DNA of 64,000 nt from CAVZAB01 sp963773155. Lineage in GTDB: Bacteria > Pseudomonadota > Alphaproteobacteria > Rhizobiales > Beijerinckiaceae. Below are positions 1-9,727 of this stretch, one piece after another (the first letter of the stretch is position 1; each line of letters starts with the position of its first letter). The DNA lies in contig CAVZAB010000019.1 of the NCBI GenBank assembly GCA_963773155.1, forward strand, positions 1 to 64,000. Direction: 5' to 3'. The translations under genes and the position numbers were made by a program. The notes below the pieces were generated by a model. The model did not search any database. It had not been told where the DNA came from and was given only the letters and a program-made list of their open reading frames with translations.

Positions 1-156
1 TTCAATCAACTTCCAAATCCTTCAAACACTTTCAAAGTGAGGTCTCGGTGGAAAGTGAGTTTCCTCAAAGACTTTCAAACTCTTGCGTACCAATTCCAAG
101 AACCGAGCCGCTAATTCGTAGTGAGGGGCTCGGCAGTTCGAGTTTCGCTTGCGGCT
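1..156 (+). repeat. Direct repeat copy A ending in a tRNA-like 3' segment
   Basis: The whole stretch aligns with 14237-14390 with few gaps. Shared blocks include caacttccaaatcc near the start, a caaagNNtttcaa block around 65-78 and a gcttgcggct-like end. The last ~45 bases resemble the 3' half of a tRNA: a loop-like attcgta, a variable region, a degenerate T arm with ttcga, and an acceptor-like tgcggct. The match is closest to tRNA-Thr(CGT) as I remember it. The T-stem no longer pairs properly, so this is a fragment and not a working tRNA. The left part carries the word actttcaaa twice (29-37 and 70-78). It may be one end of an integrated element. Confidence 0.6.
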
Positions 157-332
157 AAAAATTTGTGTCTCGAGCCGTCCACTCTCGCCGCTCACACCTG
201 TGCGGGACTTTCGTGCGTTCCCGCTCCAATCGTCGCTTCCTCGCCACTGGGCACGTACCGGTATCCGGATCTTGTGAGGTGGCCCATAGCAGCATGGTTG
301 AGCGCGCCGCAGTCGGAGAAGGAATTGCGCGC

Positions 333-885
333 TCACGCCGCGATGAAGTCGAACGTTTCGCGCCAGCGCACGAACCTGCCGTCGACAGTGAGGGGAAGTG
401 TGCCGTGCACTTGAGCGTGGCGCAGAAGCAGGAGAATAGTTCGCGCCGCGTTTGCGCGGCCTGCTTGGAGTTGTAGACGGACATCATGCCCAACTCTGGG
501 TAGCGCGCCTGTAGCGGCGAGTGGATCATATCGCCGGTGATGACGGCATCAGCGCCCGGCCTGCCGACCCGCACCGAGTAGTGGTCAATGGTGTGGCCGG
601 GCGTGGGGATGAGGGTAACGAGTTCGTCGAAGGCGTGCGCGCTCTTGACGATGTCGACGCGGTTGGCGGCCACTATCGGCAGCACCGAGTTCGGCCACCG
701 CGGGGACACGCCGCCGGCTCGTCCTTCTGGCGTTGGGTCCAGTAGGCAAGCTCACGGTCGGCAAAAATATAGCGGGCCTTGGGGAAGGTCGGCACCGAGC
801 GGCCGTTCTCGAGCCGGGTGTTCCAGCTCACGTGGTCGACGTGCAGGTGTGTGCACATGAGGCCACAACCGCGCGCAGGTTCACC
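333..885 (-). pseudogene. Metallo-beta-lactamase fold hydrolase, truncated and frameshifted
   Basis: The reverse strand first encodes the HLHVDH zinc-binding motif near 840, a frame change follows near 690-710, then come the downstream MBL motifs TPGHT and ITGD, and a second frame change lies near 425 before the C-terminus ending TFDFIAA. The N-terminal ~60 residues before HxHxDH are missing, and the reading frame begins only a few bases from the stop of the adenylate cyclase at 890. The intact relative would be a quorum-quenching-lactonase-like or general MBL hydrolase. With the N-terminus gone and two frame breaks it cannot make the normal enzyme. Confidence 0.75.
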
Positions 886-889
886 CTTA

Positions 890-2077
890 CTATGGCTGCA
901 TCGTGGTCAGGATCGGCATCGGCGTCTCAAGTCCGCGCAAGATATGCTCGCCGAGCGGGTGCCAAGGACCTGGGGTTGCGGCGGCGAAAGGAGCGGTGGC
1001 GAGCAATGGGTATTCCAGCTCTTTCGTCAGATCCTGCACTCGAACGACCTCGTTGACCGCGGACCCGACCAGCGTGAACTGCAAACGTTCGGGTACTCGG
1101 ACATTGCCATATATAACCTGACCCAAGTGGAGCGAAATGCCGAAATCGAATACCACATCGGCCGCTGCCGATTGCGCCCTGCTGAGTTGCCGGCGCGCTT
1201 CTTGGGCTGCGGCGAGCGCCCGGCCGCAAGCCTCGTTAGGCGCACTCTCAAAACGGAACAGGCCAAGCACCGCGTCGCCGATCAGCGAGACGACCTCGCC
1301 GCAATGGTCGAGCACCGAGGACGCGGTCATCTCGAAATAGCGGCCAAGGAGGTGTAAGAAGGCTTCGGCCGATAGCCGGTCCGCAAGTTCTGTCGAGTGG
1401 CGCAGATCGCTGTACCACAGCGCAGCGCTGATCTTTTCCCCGTCGCCGCGCCGAATTGAGCCGTTAAGCACAGCTTGGCCCGCGCGCTTGCCAAGATAAG
1501 CATGGGCTATGTTCTGCGCGACGTTGCGCTCGATCTTTGCCTTCAGCGCGATGCTAAGCTCGCGGGTAACGCGCTGGAGCTGCATGATCTCGCCGTCTGT
1601 AACCCCAGCAGCCCGGTCGCCGAGCCAGGAGCAGATGACGCCATTCTGACCGGCACGGTCGAAGCCCACTAGAAAGACGACATAATCGGTGCCGCCCAGT
1701 GCGCGAAACTCTTCGAGGACCGTAAAGTCGAGGAGCGCCGTGTCACCAGTCAGTCGACGACGCAGGACCGGCAATCGATGCGTCAAGATATGGCCCATGG
1801 GACTGTGCAGGAACTGATCGCGGCCGCTCTGTTCGGGCCGGAAGTGTTCGACAACGACGCCTCTCTCCGCATTCCAATTCAGCGTGCTTGCATCATAAAG
1901 CGGGTGGAGCACCCGGAAGGCCACCTGACCGCGCAAGACCGGCATTCCCACGCCGCGCAGACGCTGGCATAGTTCGCCGTAAAGTTTCGGGGGCTCGGAA
2001 TCCTGCAGCGCCTCGTCAGCAAGCCACTCGACGATGGCGCTGCCCAAAACCCTCGTTGACGCGACTTGCTCGTCCAT
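890..2077 (-). CDS. Class III adenylate/guanylate cyclase
   Basis: The 395-residue protein has a C-terminal class III nucleotidyl cyclase domain (about residues 205-375). It carries the metal-binding segment WYSDLRHST, the segment GDAVLGLF, and a later stretch ending FTLVGSAVNEVVRVQ, as in bacterial CHD domains. The first ~200 residues form an uncharacterised region seen in rhizobial soluble cyclases; no membrane segment is apparent. It would convert ATP to cAMP in the cytoplasm. Rhizobia carry many such cyclases, so a specific role cannot be assigned. The gene looks intact. Substrate specificity (ATP or GTP) was not resolved. Confidence 0.88.
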   Translation of the reverse strand: MDEQVASTRVLGSAIVEWLADEALQDSEPPKLYGELCQRLRGVGMPVLRGQVAFRVLHPLYDASTLNWNAERGVVVEHFRPEQSGRDQFLHSPMGHILTHRLPVLRRRLTGDTALLDFTVLEEFRALGGTDYVVFLVGFDRAGQNGVICSWLGDRAAGVTDGEIMQLQRVTRELSIALKAKIERNVAQNIAHAYLGKRAGQAVLNGSIRRGDGEKISAALWYSDLRHSTELADRLSAEAFLHLLGRYFEMTASSVLDHCGEVVSLIGDAVLGLFRFESAPNEACGRALAAAQEARRQLSRAQSAAADVVFDFGISLHLGQVIYGNVRVPERLQFTLVGSAVNEVVRVQDLTKELEYPLLATAPFAAATPGPWHPLGEHILRGLETPMPILTTMQP

Positions 2078-2383
2078 GCGTAGGGGCCTTATCTGAGATT
2101 CCTTAGGAAACTTCGCAAATCTCCTTGGTCAGGGGCGGGCGTTGAAGGGAGCCGGCATCCACTCGTACCCGCCACGCTCGTTGTAAGATTTTAGAGGTCA
2201 ATTTCTCGCTGTGGCTTGGTCGGCTGACGACCATAAGCGGAAGCTGCGTCAGCGTGGAGAAAAGACCTTAAGCGTTAACTTGGGTTTAGACCAGACTAGA
2301 TTGGGCTGGCATTGGCAGAATCATCTCCACACATACGATGTCCCGGGCCCTCTGCTTGTCGCGCAAGGAAGCCACTCAGTCCT
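2078..2383. other. Gap without recognisable gene
   Basis: About 300 bases upstream of the cyclase gene. It should hold the cyclase promoter, but no clear promoter, operator or hairpin stands out. Confidence 0.4.
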
Positions 2384-3241
2384 TCAGCGTCTGAATGTCC
2401 CGGAAATCTCATTTGGGAAGGGCACGCTTGCATCACGGGCTCGTGAGGGGTTGTGCGCCTCGATCAGGTCGCTGCACCTCTTGAATGCGATCTTGAAGGT
2501 GACGCAGTCCGCCTCGTCAAGCACTGTCACTTTCCCGAGGGGCTTGGTTTCAATATAGTGCCGGTGCCGGTGAATGACGCCGCCGAACAAGACGTCCTCA
2601 AGCGCGCGCTCCCAAGTCGCGCGGAGATCGCCGCAGATAGGCGGTGCGGCATCGCGGCCCGTCCGCGACGATCCCGGCCCCCGGCAGGCTCGGGTGAAGG
2701 CGTAACCATCTTAAACTTCGCGTTGGCACTGACCGCGAGGTCGTACAGGTCGTTCACGAATATCAGGTCGTGGGTGAACACGACGGTCTAACGCCGTTCT
2801 GTTCAGCCACGAGCCGCTTCGCGACCATTTTGCGCCAGCGGTGATCGAGCGAGGAGACGGGATCGTCGAAGAGGAGCGCCGACCCGTTCGAGGTCGTTGC
2901 CAGCTCGGTGAGGAGAGCGACGAGAGCGACACACGTCTGCTCGCCCTCGCTCAGAACAGCATGGACCTTCGCTTTCGGGTTGGCGAAGAAGCGGACTTGG
3001 TATTGCGGCGAGCAAAACTGGCCGCCTGAGCGGACGACCTCGACTCGCACCGTATCGGCGAACGCAACAAAAGTTCAATGACTTGCGAGCTTTTGGAACC
3101 ATTCTGGGTTCCAAAGGCAAAGCGATTGGGCCCATCCAGAAAAACGAGCGGTTCTACGTAGAGGTTGATATTCTCGGCAAACCGTACATTGCAGGGTATG
3201 AGCCAATACGGGATCAATCGAGGAGTGTGATTGGCATCCAC
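2384..3241 (-). pseudogene. AAA-family ATPase, C-terminal remnant with frameshifts
   Basis: Reading the reverse strand in several frames recovers the C-terminal half of an SMC/RloC-like AAA ATPase (AAA_13 type). It has a signature-like LSEGEQTCVAL (near 2960), the Walker B/D-loop LLFDDPVSSLDH (near 2850) and, after a frame change near 2780, the H-loop region VFTHDLIFVNDLYDLA. A further frame continues to about 2384. The Walker A region is absent and at least three frame breaks are visible. Proteins of this class often act in anti-phage or tRNA-cleaving systems, but nothing here shows which. It is a dead fragment. Confidence 0.7.
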
Positions 3242-3368
3242 TATGTGGGCTGTTTAAAGTAGACCGCGATCACCCCTGGTGTGGCGTCCAGCGTAAGCGA
3301 AACCAACTCTGTAACCGACGACGCCAGGGTTAAATCATTCGCCCAGAACCGTACAAGCGGAGGTAGGA

Positions 3369-3860
3369 ATGATTGTACCGTATCTTGTTGCGACAATTAT
3401 ACTAGTTGGTCATGTCTTTGCAGCGGACCTAGCTCGTACTTTCCCTATTCCATGCGATGGGTCAGACACCGGAGAGGCTACAACGGTTGTGACAATTCCA
3501 GCTAACGAAAAGGTGGATGTGTTCCACTATCGCTCAACATCCCTTGCAAGCATCATTGAGTTCTGCGTTCGTGAGCCAGGAGGTAATTGGACGTTGGTGG
3601 CCTCCCACGGCACCGATGAAGGTAGCTGGTCGATTTTGCAATCATGGATTTTTCCAAAGATAGTCGAAATAAAAACGAGAGCATATGCCAATAGTGGAGG
3701 CACGCTATATCCGTTCAAATATCAAACACGTACAGAGACATCTTATGGCTATTCATTTTCTTGGTCTGATACCGACGCCAACAATCAGGACGATCAAATT
3801 GTCTATTGCTTCGGCGGTAGGGACCACTGCCCCACTTCTCGGCGGGTAGATTTCCCGTAG
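3369..3860 (+). CDS. Small secreted protein of unknown function
   Basis: The 163-residue product starts with a hydrophobic stretch (IVPYLVATIILVGHVFA) followed by a likely cleavage site, so it is probably exported. A strong Shine-Dalgarno, ggagg, lies six bases before the ATG. The mature part is rich in aromatic and polar residues (YGYSFSWSDTDANNQDD) with cysteines near residues 35, 66 and 147, which suggests a compact periplasmic or extracellular beta-rich domain. I do not recognise a family. The base composition is more AT-rich than the neighbours, consistent with recent acquisition. Confidence 0.6.
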   Translation: MIVPYLVATIILVGHVFAADLARTFPIPCDGSDTGEATTVVTIPANEKVDVFHYRSTSLASIIEFCVREPGGNWTLVASHGTDEGSWSILQSWIFPKIVEIKTRAYANSGGTLYPFKYQTRTETSYGYSFSWSDTDANNQDDQIVYCFGGRDHCPTSRRVDFP

Positions 3861-4541
3861 CTCCTTTGCAAAGCCAGTCCATCGGATGCCTTCGGTCAGT
3901 CAATTCGCAAAGCTACGGTGGTTGGCAAGCTGAAGGGCGACCGACGGCCTCGGCTCGGGTGGCGTCCATTGTGATGAGCTTGCGGGCGAAGTAGATCCTC
4001 GCTTGCGGCAAGGGGGCCATTCGGCCGATCAAGACCTGGAGCACGACACTCTGCCGGCAGGGCCCACCTGGGCCCCTGCAGGACCCATTGCCGGTCAAGC
4101 CGATCGTTTTATTTCAACTACTTGAGGGCGCTATGTGCCAATTTTGCCGAAAAGCCTGCCCTTTGGCTGGGCCTGACGGACCCTCATCTCACGACAGCAG
4201 AGGCGCGAATGACCGCCGGTTCGTCCTTGGCAAACCGGTGAAGCCGGCGGGCGAAATCCAATTTCCTCGGCACAAACGAGCAGCACGAATTGGGCGTTGA
4301 AATTCCACGGCCGCAAAAACGCTACCGGTATAGCTATCGCGCCTATTCGTCATCCCCCTCTCTCCCCTTGCTTTCCTTTGGGGTGTTGTGGTTAGCGTGG
4401 CCTTGTGGGACTTCGTTGGTCGGCCTCTGAAGGGCCGGCAGGGGTGCAGCAGGCTGCAGGTCGGGTTTCTGAGGCATGGGGCAAAGAAGGCTCCTAGGAC
4501 CTGTAGCAGTCGCCCGCCGATAAAGCGCGAGGGAACTTAAC
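3861..4541. other. Gap without recognisable gene
   Basis: About 680 bases between the secreted protein and the M24 gene. Short open frames occur on both strands but none has a good start signal or a recognisable product. The last ~150 bases should contain the promoter of the M24 gene. Confidence 0.4.
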
Positions 4542-5840
4542 ATGACTTCCGATTCTAGCCGTATCCTTAGCATGTCCCGTCGTGATCCCGCCCCCACCGG
4601 CGCCGTACCCATCGACTGGAGTGTTGCGCCCATCGATAAAGAGATCATCCGCCGCATTGCTGAAGTGGATCAAGAACGACTTTACCGCTGGCGGCTTGAG
4701 CGACTCCGCGCGGAAATGCGCCGCCGTGACTATGCGGGTGCATTGCTGACCGACCCAATGAACCTGCGGTATGCGACTGGTACGCGCAATATGGCACTAT
4801 GGACGATGCACGATGGCGGTCGCTATGCCTTTGTCACAACTGAGGGTCCGGTGGTCCTTTTTGAATTCGGAACCACTAAGCATGTCAGCCGGGGAACGGG
4901 ATTGTTTGACGAAATGCGGACGAGCACTCCGCACACATATTTCCTCGCTGGCCCCCGCCAGGGCGAAAAAACGCTGGTTTGGGCAGATGAGGTAGCATCC
5001 ATGCTATTCGCCCACGGCGGCGGCAACCGGCGGCTTGCCATCGATCGATGCACACCGGCAGGTGCCGCGCGGTTGGTTGCGCGCGGCGTGCAACTGGTCG
5101 ACGTTCAGCCGGCGATCGAGCAGGCGCGAACCATCAAGTCGGCCGAAGAGATCGCTTGCCTGCAGTCAGCGATGGATGTTTGCGACCTCGCCATAGATCG
5201 GATCCGCGCCAGCCTACGTCCAGGGATTACCGAAAACCAGCTGTGGAGCGTATTGCACGAGACCAATATTAGTCATGGCGGCGAGTGGATTGAGTGCCGG
5301 CTGCTATCGTCTGGCCCACGCACCAACCCATGGTTTCAGGAATCCGGAGACCGCGTAATTGAGGCTGGCGACATCGTCGGTTTCGACACCGACATGGTCG
5401 GCCCATTCGGTTACCTCGCCGACATCTCGCGCAGCTATGTCTGCCCCGGCAGGCGGCCCACAGACCAACAGCGCATGCTGTATGATTTGGCGCAGCAACA
5501 GGTGTTGATCAATGTGGATCTCTTGCGTCCCGGCTTATCGTTCCGCGAATTCGCCGAAGCCAGCTGGCCAGTTCCCGACGACTATGCCGCGAATCGCTAC
5601 ATGATGATGGTCCACGGAGTCGGTTTCGTCGACGAATATCCCTCGGTGGCCTATACGCAGGATTATGCTGATTGGGGATACGACGGCACTTTCGAAGAGA
5701 ACATGGTCGTCTCGGTCGAGAGCTATATGGGTACGGTCGGCGGCGCGGAGGGCGTCAAGCTCGAACAACAAGTGTTGATCACCTCGGACGGCGCCCGGCC
5801 GATGTCGCGCACACCGCTGGTCGACGCGATCGCAGTTTGA
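4542..5840 (+). CDS. DddP-like M24 family protein (candidate DMSP lyase)
   Basis: The 432-residue protein has the pita-bread fold of M24 metallopeptidases and resembles the DMSP lyase DddP more than a prolidase. Candidate metal ligands are D282 and D284 (FDTD), D294 (ADIS), H358 (HGVG), E393 and E408. These sit exactly 13 residues below the ligands I recall for the Ruegeria DddP structure (D295, D297, D307, H371, E406, E421). The proposed catalytic D377 and substrate-contact Y366 map with the same offset to D364 and Y353. The block GGEWIECRLLSSGPRTNPWF (248-267) is also DddP-like. DddP cleaves dimethylsulfoniopropionate to dimethyl sulfide and acrylate. The gene stands alone, with no acrylate-using or DMSP-transport neighbour, so a related substrate is possible. 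The start follows gaggg in the expected window. Confidence 0.72.
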   Translation: MTSDSSRILSMSRRDPAPTGAVPIDWSVAPIDKEIIRRIAEVDQERLYRWRLERLRAEMRRRDYAGALLTDPMNLRYATGTRNMALWTMHDGGRYAFVTTEGPVVLFEFGTTKHVSRGTGLFDEMRTSTPHTYFLAGPRQGEKTLVWADEVASMLFAHGGGNRRLAIDRCTPAGAARLVARGVQLVDVQPAIEQARTIKSAEEIACLQSAMDVCDLAIDRIRASLRPGITENQLWSVLHETNISHGGEWIECRLLSSGPRTNPWFQESGDRVIEAGDIVGFDTDMVGPFGYLADISRSYVCPGRRPTDQQRMLYDLAQQQVLINVDLLRPGLSFREFAEASWPVPDDYAANRYMMMVHGVGFVDEYPSVAYTQDYADWGYDGTFEENMVVSVESYMGTVGGAEGVKLEQQVLITSDGARPMSRTPLVDAIAV

Positions 5841-6353
5841 TTGACCACGGACCGGAGCCTACAAAACGCGCTGGACGGGGAGATACGCGCCGCTCAGCGT
5901 CCCCATCCCCCCGGTCGTCTAGCTTTCTCCCCCGCCAGGGGTCGCACGACAGATCGGACAACGCCCCACATCGGTCAGCGATGTGGGGAGGCCACTGGGA
6001 AATGGTGGCGACCTGACAGCAGCTGCGGGACACTACGTTGACTGTTCATCGTGTCACAAACGTTTGCGCATTGGAATTGAACTGCAGACCTAGAACCTTC
6101 CGATCGCGCGTAATGACCGACGCTTTCGAAAAGTTGACCGTCGCTCACCGTCTCGTCCAAGTCGAGGTTCGCGTAAAGAAATGCCCTCTTCATTCCTAAG
6201 AGGTCCGACAAGGACACGGCCATCCATGGGCGCTCCGAGGTGGACGCCGCAACGGTCCTCGGCTTTGTCGAGTTGACAACTCTGATGGTGCTGGTCTCCA
6301 TGCTTTCGTACGCCGTGCTCGCTCGCGCGGATATCGTCGGCATGCGGCAGCTG
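5841..6353. other. Gap without recognisable gene
   Basis: About 510 bases between the 3' ends of the M24 gene and the Bax-inhibitor-like gene. A weakly membrane-like reading occurs around 6240-6350 on the plus strand, but it has no start signal or known relative. Confidence 0.35.
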
Positions 6354-7068
6354 TTACCGTCGGTTACCCGTCAAGCGCAATACCATCATGAACAGATTGA
6401 TGAAGTTGAGGTACAGCGACAGCGCGCCTATCACGGCTTTGCGGCCCGCGGAAGTGGCGTCGTCGATGGGGTCGTACATGCCCTTGATTCGCTGAGTATC
6501 GTAGGCGGTGAGGCCTGCGAAAACACCGACGCCAATGATGGAGATCACCCAGTCGAGTTCGCTCGACTTCAAGAAGATATTGACCAAGCTCGCTATTACG
6601 ATCCCGATCAGGCCCATAAACAGGAACGTACCGAATCCCGACAGGTCACGGCGGGTGGCGTAACCCCAGATGCTGAGCGCTCCGAAGGTCGCCGCTGAAA
6701 TGAAGAACACGCGCGTGATCGAGGCGCCGGTGTATACGTGGAAGATTGTCGAGAGCGACAATCCCATCAAGGCAGCATAGACGAAATACACCAGTCGCGC
6801 CGTTTCCGCCGAGAGCGTGTTGATACGGGAACTTATAAAAAAAACCAGTGCAAGCGGCGCCAGCATGAACACCCACATCAGGGGGCTCTGAAGCAGTGCA
6901 GGACCGGTGAATTGGTAGGTCAGCATCGCAACAAGGCCGGTAAGGCCAACGCCGGCGGCCATGTAGTTATATACGCGGAGCATGTAAGCGCGCAGGCCCG
7001 TATCAACCGCGGTTGCGCGGTCGGCAACGGCGCCAGGGACGATTAGATTCTGGATCGTAATTCGACAT
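6354..7068 (-). pseudogene. Bax inhibitor-1/YccA family membrane protein, frameshifted near its start
   Basis: The main frame encodes the BI-1 family from GAVADRATA onward. It has about seven hydrophobic segments, the conserved start of the fold (RAYMLRVYNYMAAG) and the C-terminal YDTQRIKGMY and LYLNFINLFMMVLRL motifs. These are inner-membrane proteins implicated in ion leak and membrane-stress responses, often linked to FtsH in bacteria. The natural start is probably the ATG at 7068, which encodes MSNYDPESNRPW, the usual N-terminus of rhizobial members. This lies in a different frame and meets the main frame at about 7030 through a one- or two-base indel. An in-frame extension reaches 7217 but looks artificial. 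It is either a very recent pseudogene or a sequence error. Confidence 0.75.
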
Positions 7069-7336
7069 GGATCGTATCCTTGCTGATCCTGGCGCCCGCG
7101 CCAGGCACGCCGACCCTCGGTCGACGGCGTTTCGTGCTCAAAGGCGCCAAGACGTTCGAATTCCTCGGACGACGCCCGAACCGGCCTGAATATAGATGTC
7201 TTTCCGGCCAAAGCCAATTAACCTGGATCTTGACTATCGATTCTATGAAACCTGTCATTTCCGAGAATTAACCGATCGTCCGATGCCTTATTTCCCGGTC
7301 TTTGATCCGCGGAACGAGGCTAAAGATCATGACAGC

Positions 7337-8200
7337 ATGCGGCGAACGGTGGAGTTGGCGCTTGAGAGTGAGGATATGGCGAGGCTGACGTCGATCGCGT
7401 GATCGCGCACCGAACCTGCCGTTCGGATCGAGCGGGCACGAATGCTGTTAGCTTACCGGGAAAATCCGTCTTTCTTTGCGCTGGTTCGGGCCTTCTGTGT
7501 GCATCATCAGACGGTCCAGCGCTGCATGGAGCGGGCTCTGACCTATGGTCCGATGGCACCGCTCGGCGACCGAACCCGCTCGGGCCGGGAGCTGACGATC
7601 ATCGCCGAGGCCAAGGCATGGTTGGTGTCGCTTGCCTGCCGGAAGGCGAAGGACCTTGGCTATCCACACAAATTGTGGACGACGCGGCTTCTGGCCCGCC
7701 ACGCCCGCGAGCATGGACCGGCGGAGGGGCATTCATGCCTCGCCCGGCTGGTCCAGGGCACGGTGTGCAAGATCCTCGATGAGCAGGAGGTGAAGCCGCA
7801 TAAAGTACCGCTATGACCTGAAACGACGCGACCCCGAGTTTGTAGTGAAGATGGCAGAAGTCTTGTGCGTCTACCCCACCGTGAAGCTCCTGAAGGAGAC
7901 GGCGGCGAAGCAGAAGCCGCAAGATGCAGTAGCGATCATCTCTTAAGACGAGAAGCCCGGCATCCAAGCGATCGCAACGACGTCGCGTCACTTGCCGTCG
8001 GAGCCTGGCAAGCATGAGACCTTCGCACGCGATCATGAGTACAAGGGCCACGGTACGGTCAGCCTGTCGGCCGGCATTGACCTTCTCACCGGAAAAGTCC
8101 ACGTCCTGGTCAAGAATCGCCAACGCAACCGGGAGTTCAGGAGACCAAGGCCTGGCTCGCCGATCAACCCGCCCGCCGCTCCGAGTTGACCTTCAGCGTT
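7337..8200 (+). pseudogene. IS630-family transposase remnant
   Basis: The frame opens with MRRTVELALESEDMARLTSIA, is stopped by a TGA at 7400 where relatives have arginine, then resumes in the same frame with MLLAYRENPSFF and the helix-turn-helix HHQTVQRC. A one-base insertion at about 7806 and a TAA near 7944 follow. The frame then reads DEKPGIQAIATT, HEYKGHGTVSL and GIDLLTGKVHVLVK, the usual catalytic-core start of this family. About 60 residues are deleted before KAWLADQPA near 8150, and the C-terminus is lost. It is an inactive relic lying directly upstream of the sugar transporter operon. Confidence 0.85.
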
Positions 8201-8579
8201 ATCTGCTGCCTCGGAAGGGTGCTGCCGCCATGTATGTCCCCGAACGCGTGGGCGTCAAAGCGAAAATCGTCTTTCTAGACCCTCGAATTGCGCTCGAGCG
8301 ATTGCGGAACCGCGAAATCGGGACGATGATAGTGATGGAGGGTGTCCGTCACCGTTCATCGCCTTAATTCGGGACGACAATCTGCATCTCGTCGCTATCA
8401 CTATATTTCCGGCCCAGCGAAATCGAAATTTGGGGCGGGTGAATTTGTTAAAGCGATGCGGGCGAGCCGAAAGGTCCGACCCTCCCGCGCCGCGGTGTTT
8501 GTCGGAACGTCAAGCGCGAGGCGCTCGACGAAACTCAAAAATACGAGTGGCGGCCAGCGGGCCGTCAAGCCAGTGATCG

Positions 8580-8597
8580 GTCCTGGATTCACAGGAC
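8580..8597. promoter_or_regulatory. Inverted repeat upstream of the ABC operon
   Basis: gtcctg and caggac form a perfect 6-bp inverted repeat with a 6-base spacer, 34 bases before the start codon of the binding-protein gene. It could be an operator for a LacI- or GntR-type regulator. This is inference from position and symmetry only. Confidence 0.3.
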
Positions 8598-8630
8598 TAA
8601 AGCGGGCCAAGGGCCCAAGGGAGGTAGGAA

Positions 8631-9578
8631 ATGAAGCTTCATCTCGGTGCGGCGGTGTTCGCCGCTACGATGCTCGGGACGACCCTAGCAAGCAACGTCA
8701 CTGCGATCGCTCAAGAGACGCACATCATCGTGGTCAGCCACGGTCAGGCCAACGATCCGTTCTGGTCAGTGGTCAAGAACGGCGTCGTCGCAGGCGCGAA
8801 GGACGCAGGCGTGCAAGTCGACTACCGCGCTCCAGAAACCTTCGACATGGTGGCGATGAGCCAGCTCATCGACGCCGCCGTCAATCAGAAGCCGGCCGGC
8901 CTGATCGTCTCGATCCCCGACGCGTCGGCGCTCGGGCCTTCTATCAAGAAGGCTGTCGCAGCAGGAATTCCGGTCATCTCGATGAACTCGGGCTCCAATG
9001 TTTCGAAGTCTCTCGGCGCACTGCTGCATGTGGGCCAGGATGAATTTCCTGCCGGCAAGGCTGCTGGCGAGAAGCTGAAGGCGCTCGGCGGCAAGGTTGC
9101 ACTCTGCGTCAACCAGGAAGTCGGCAACGTCGCGCTCGACGATCGCTGCAAGGGCTTCACCGAAGGCTTCGCCGGCAAGGTCACGGTGCTCCCCGTCTCC
9201 AATGATCCGGCTGACGTTCTGGCCAAAGTCAAGGCGGCGCTGAGCGCGAATCCCGACGTCGACACCATCCTGGCGCTCGGCGCAGGTACGGCGGGCGAAC
9301 CTTCGCTGGCGGCCGTTAAGGCGGTCGGCAAGACCGGCAAGATCAATGTCGGCACTTTCGACATGTCGGCGGGGTTCCTCAAGGCGATCGCGGCAGGTGA
9401 GGCGGCCTTTGCCATCGACCAGCAGCAATTTCTACAGGGATACTTGCCGGTAATCTTCCTCGCCAACTATGCCAAGTACGGTCTGATTCCCGGTGGCAAC
9501 GTGCCTTCGGGTCCGAACTTGATCACCAAGGACAAGGCGGCGCAGGTGGTCGAACTGGCGGCCAAGGGCATCCGCTAA
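8631..9578 (+). CDS. CUT2 sugar ABC transporter substrate-binding protein
   Basis: The 315-residue periplasmic binding protein of the Peripla_BP_4 (ribose/fructose/inositol) class begins with a signal peptide (MKLHLGAAVFAATMLGTTLA) cleaved near TAIAQ. The mature N-terminus THIIVVSHGQANDPFWS and the hinge regions match CUT2 binding proteins. ggaggtaggaa immediately before the ATG gives a strong ribosome site. It is first in an operon with the permease (149 bases downstream) and ATPase. The FrcA-like ATPase suggests fructose-type sugars, but binding proteins with this profile also serve inositol or rhizopine-like polyols. The gene appears intact. Confidence 0.85.
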   Translation: MKLHLGAAVFAATMLGTTLASNVTAIAQETHIIVVSHGQANDPFWSVVKNGVVAGAKDAGVQVDYRAPETFDMVAMSQLIDAAVNQKPAGLIVSIPDASALGPSIKKAVAAGIPVISMNSGSNVSKSLGALLHVGQDEFPAGKAAGEKLKALGGKVALCVNQEVGNVALDDRCKGFTEGFAGKVTVLPVSNDPADVLAKVKAALSANPDVDTILALGAGTAGEPSLAAVKAVGKTGKINVGTFDMSAGFLKAIAAGEAAFAIDQQQFLQGYLPVIFLANYAKYGLIPGGNVPSGPNLITKDKAAQVVELAAKGIR

Positions 9579-9587
9579 TTGTGATGT

Positions 9588-9615
9588 GTTTGGCCGGTCA
9601 TCGGACCGGTCAAAC
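9588..9615 (+). promoter_or_regulatory. Strong intercistronic hairpin after the binding-protein gene
   Basis: gtttggccggtc and gaccggtcaaac can pair as a 12-bp stem (one G-T pair) with a 4-base loop, 10 bases after the stop codon. No T-run follows, so it is more likely an mRNA-stabilising or partial-termination element than a full terminator. Such a structure would favour high binding-protein levels relative to the permease, as in other ABC operons. Confidence 0.6.
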
Positions 9616-9727
9616 ACCGATCGTGCGCTGCTGAGGTCCCTCGGGCGGTCAATCCTCTGGGTCGGTCGGGCGCGAGCCTAACTAAACTCAACGAGCCGCA
9701 GAGCTCCTTGGTTCCTGGGAGAGACGT

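Noticed and set aside
110..156. Complete tRNA gene at the left edge
   Set aside because: Only the 3' half resembles a tRNA, the T-stem does not pair and there is no 5' acceptor strand.
2384..3241. Active anti-phage AAA ATPase system
   Set aside because: The Walker A region is absent and several frame breaks are present; no partner gene remains.
7069..7217. N-terminal extension of the Bax-inhibitor-like protein
   Set aside because: The extension has no family similarity, while the ATG at 7068 in the adjacent frame encodes the expected N-terminus, so a frameshift explains it better.
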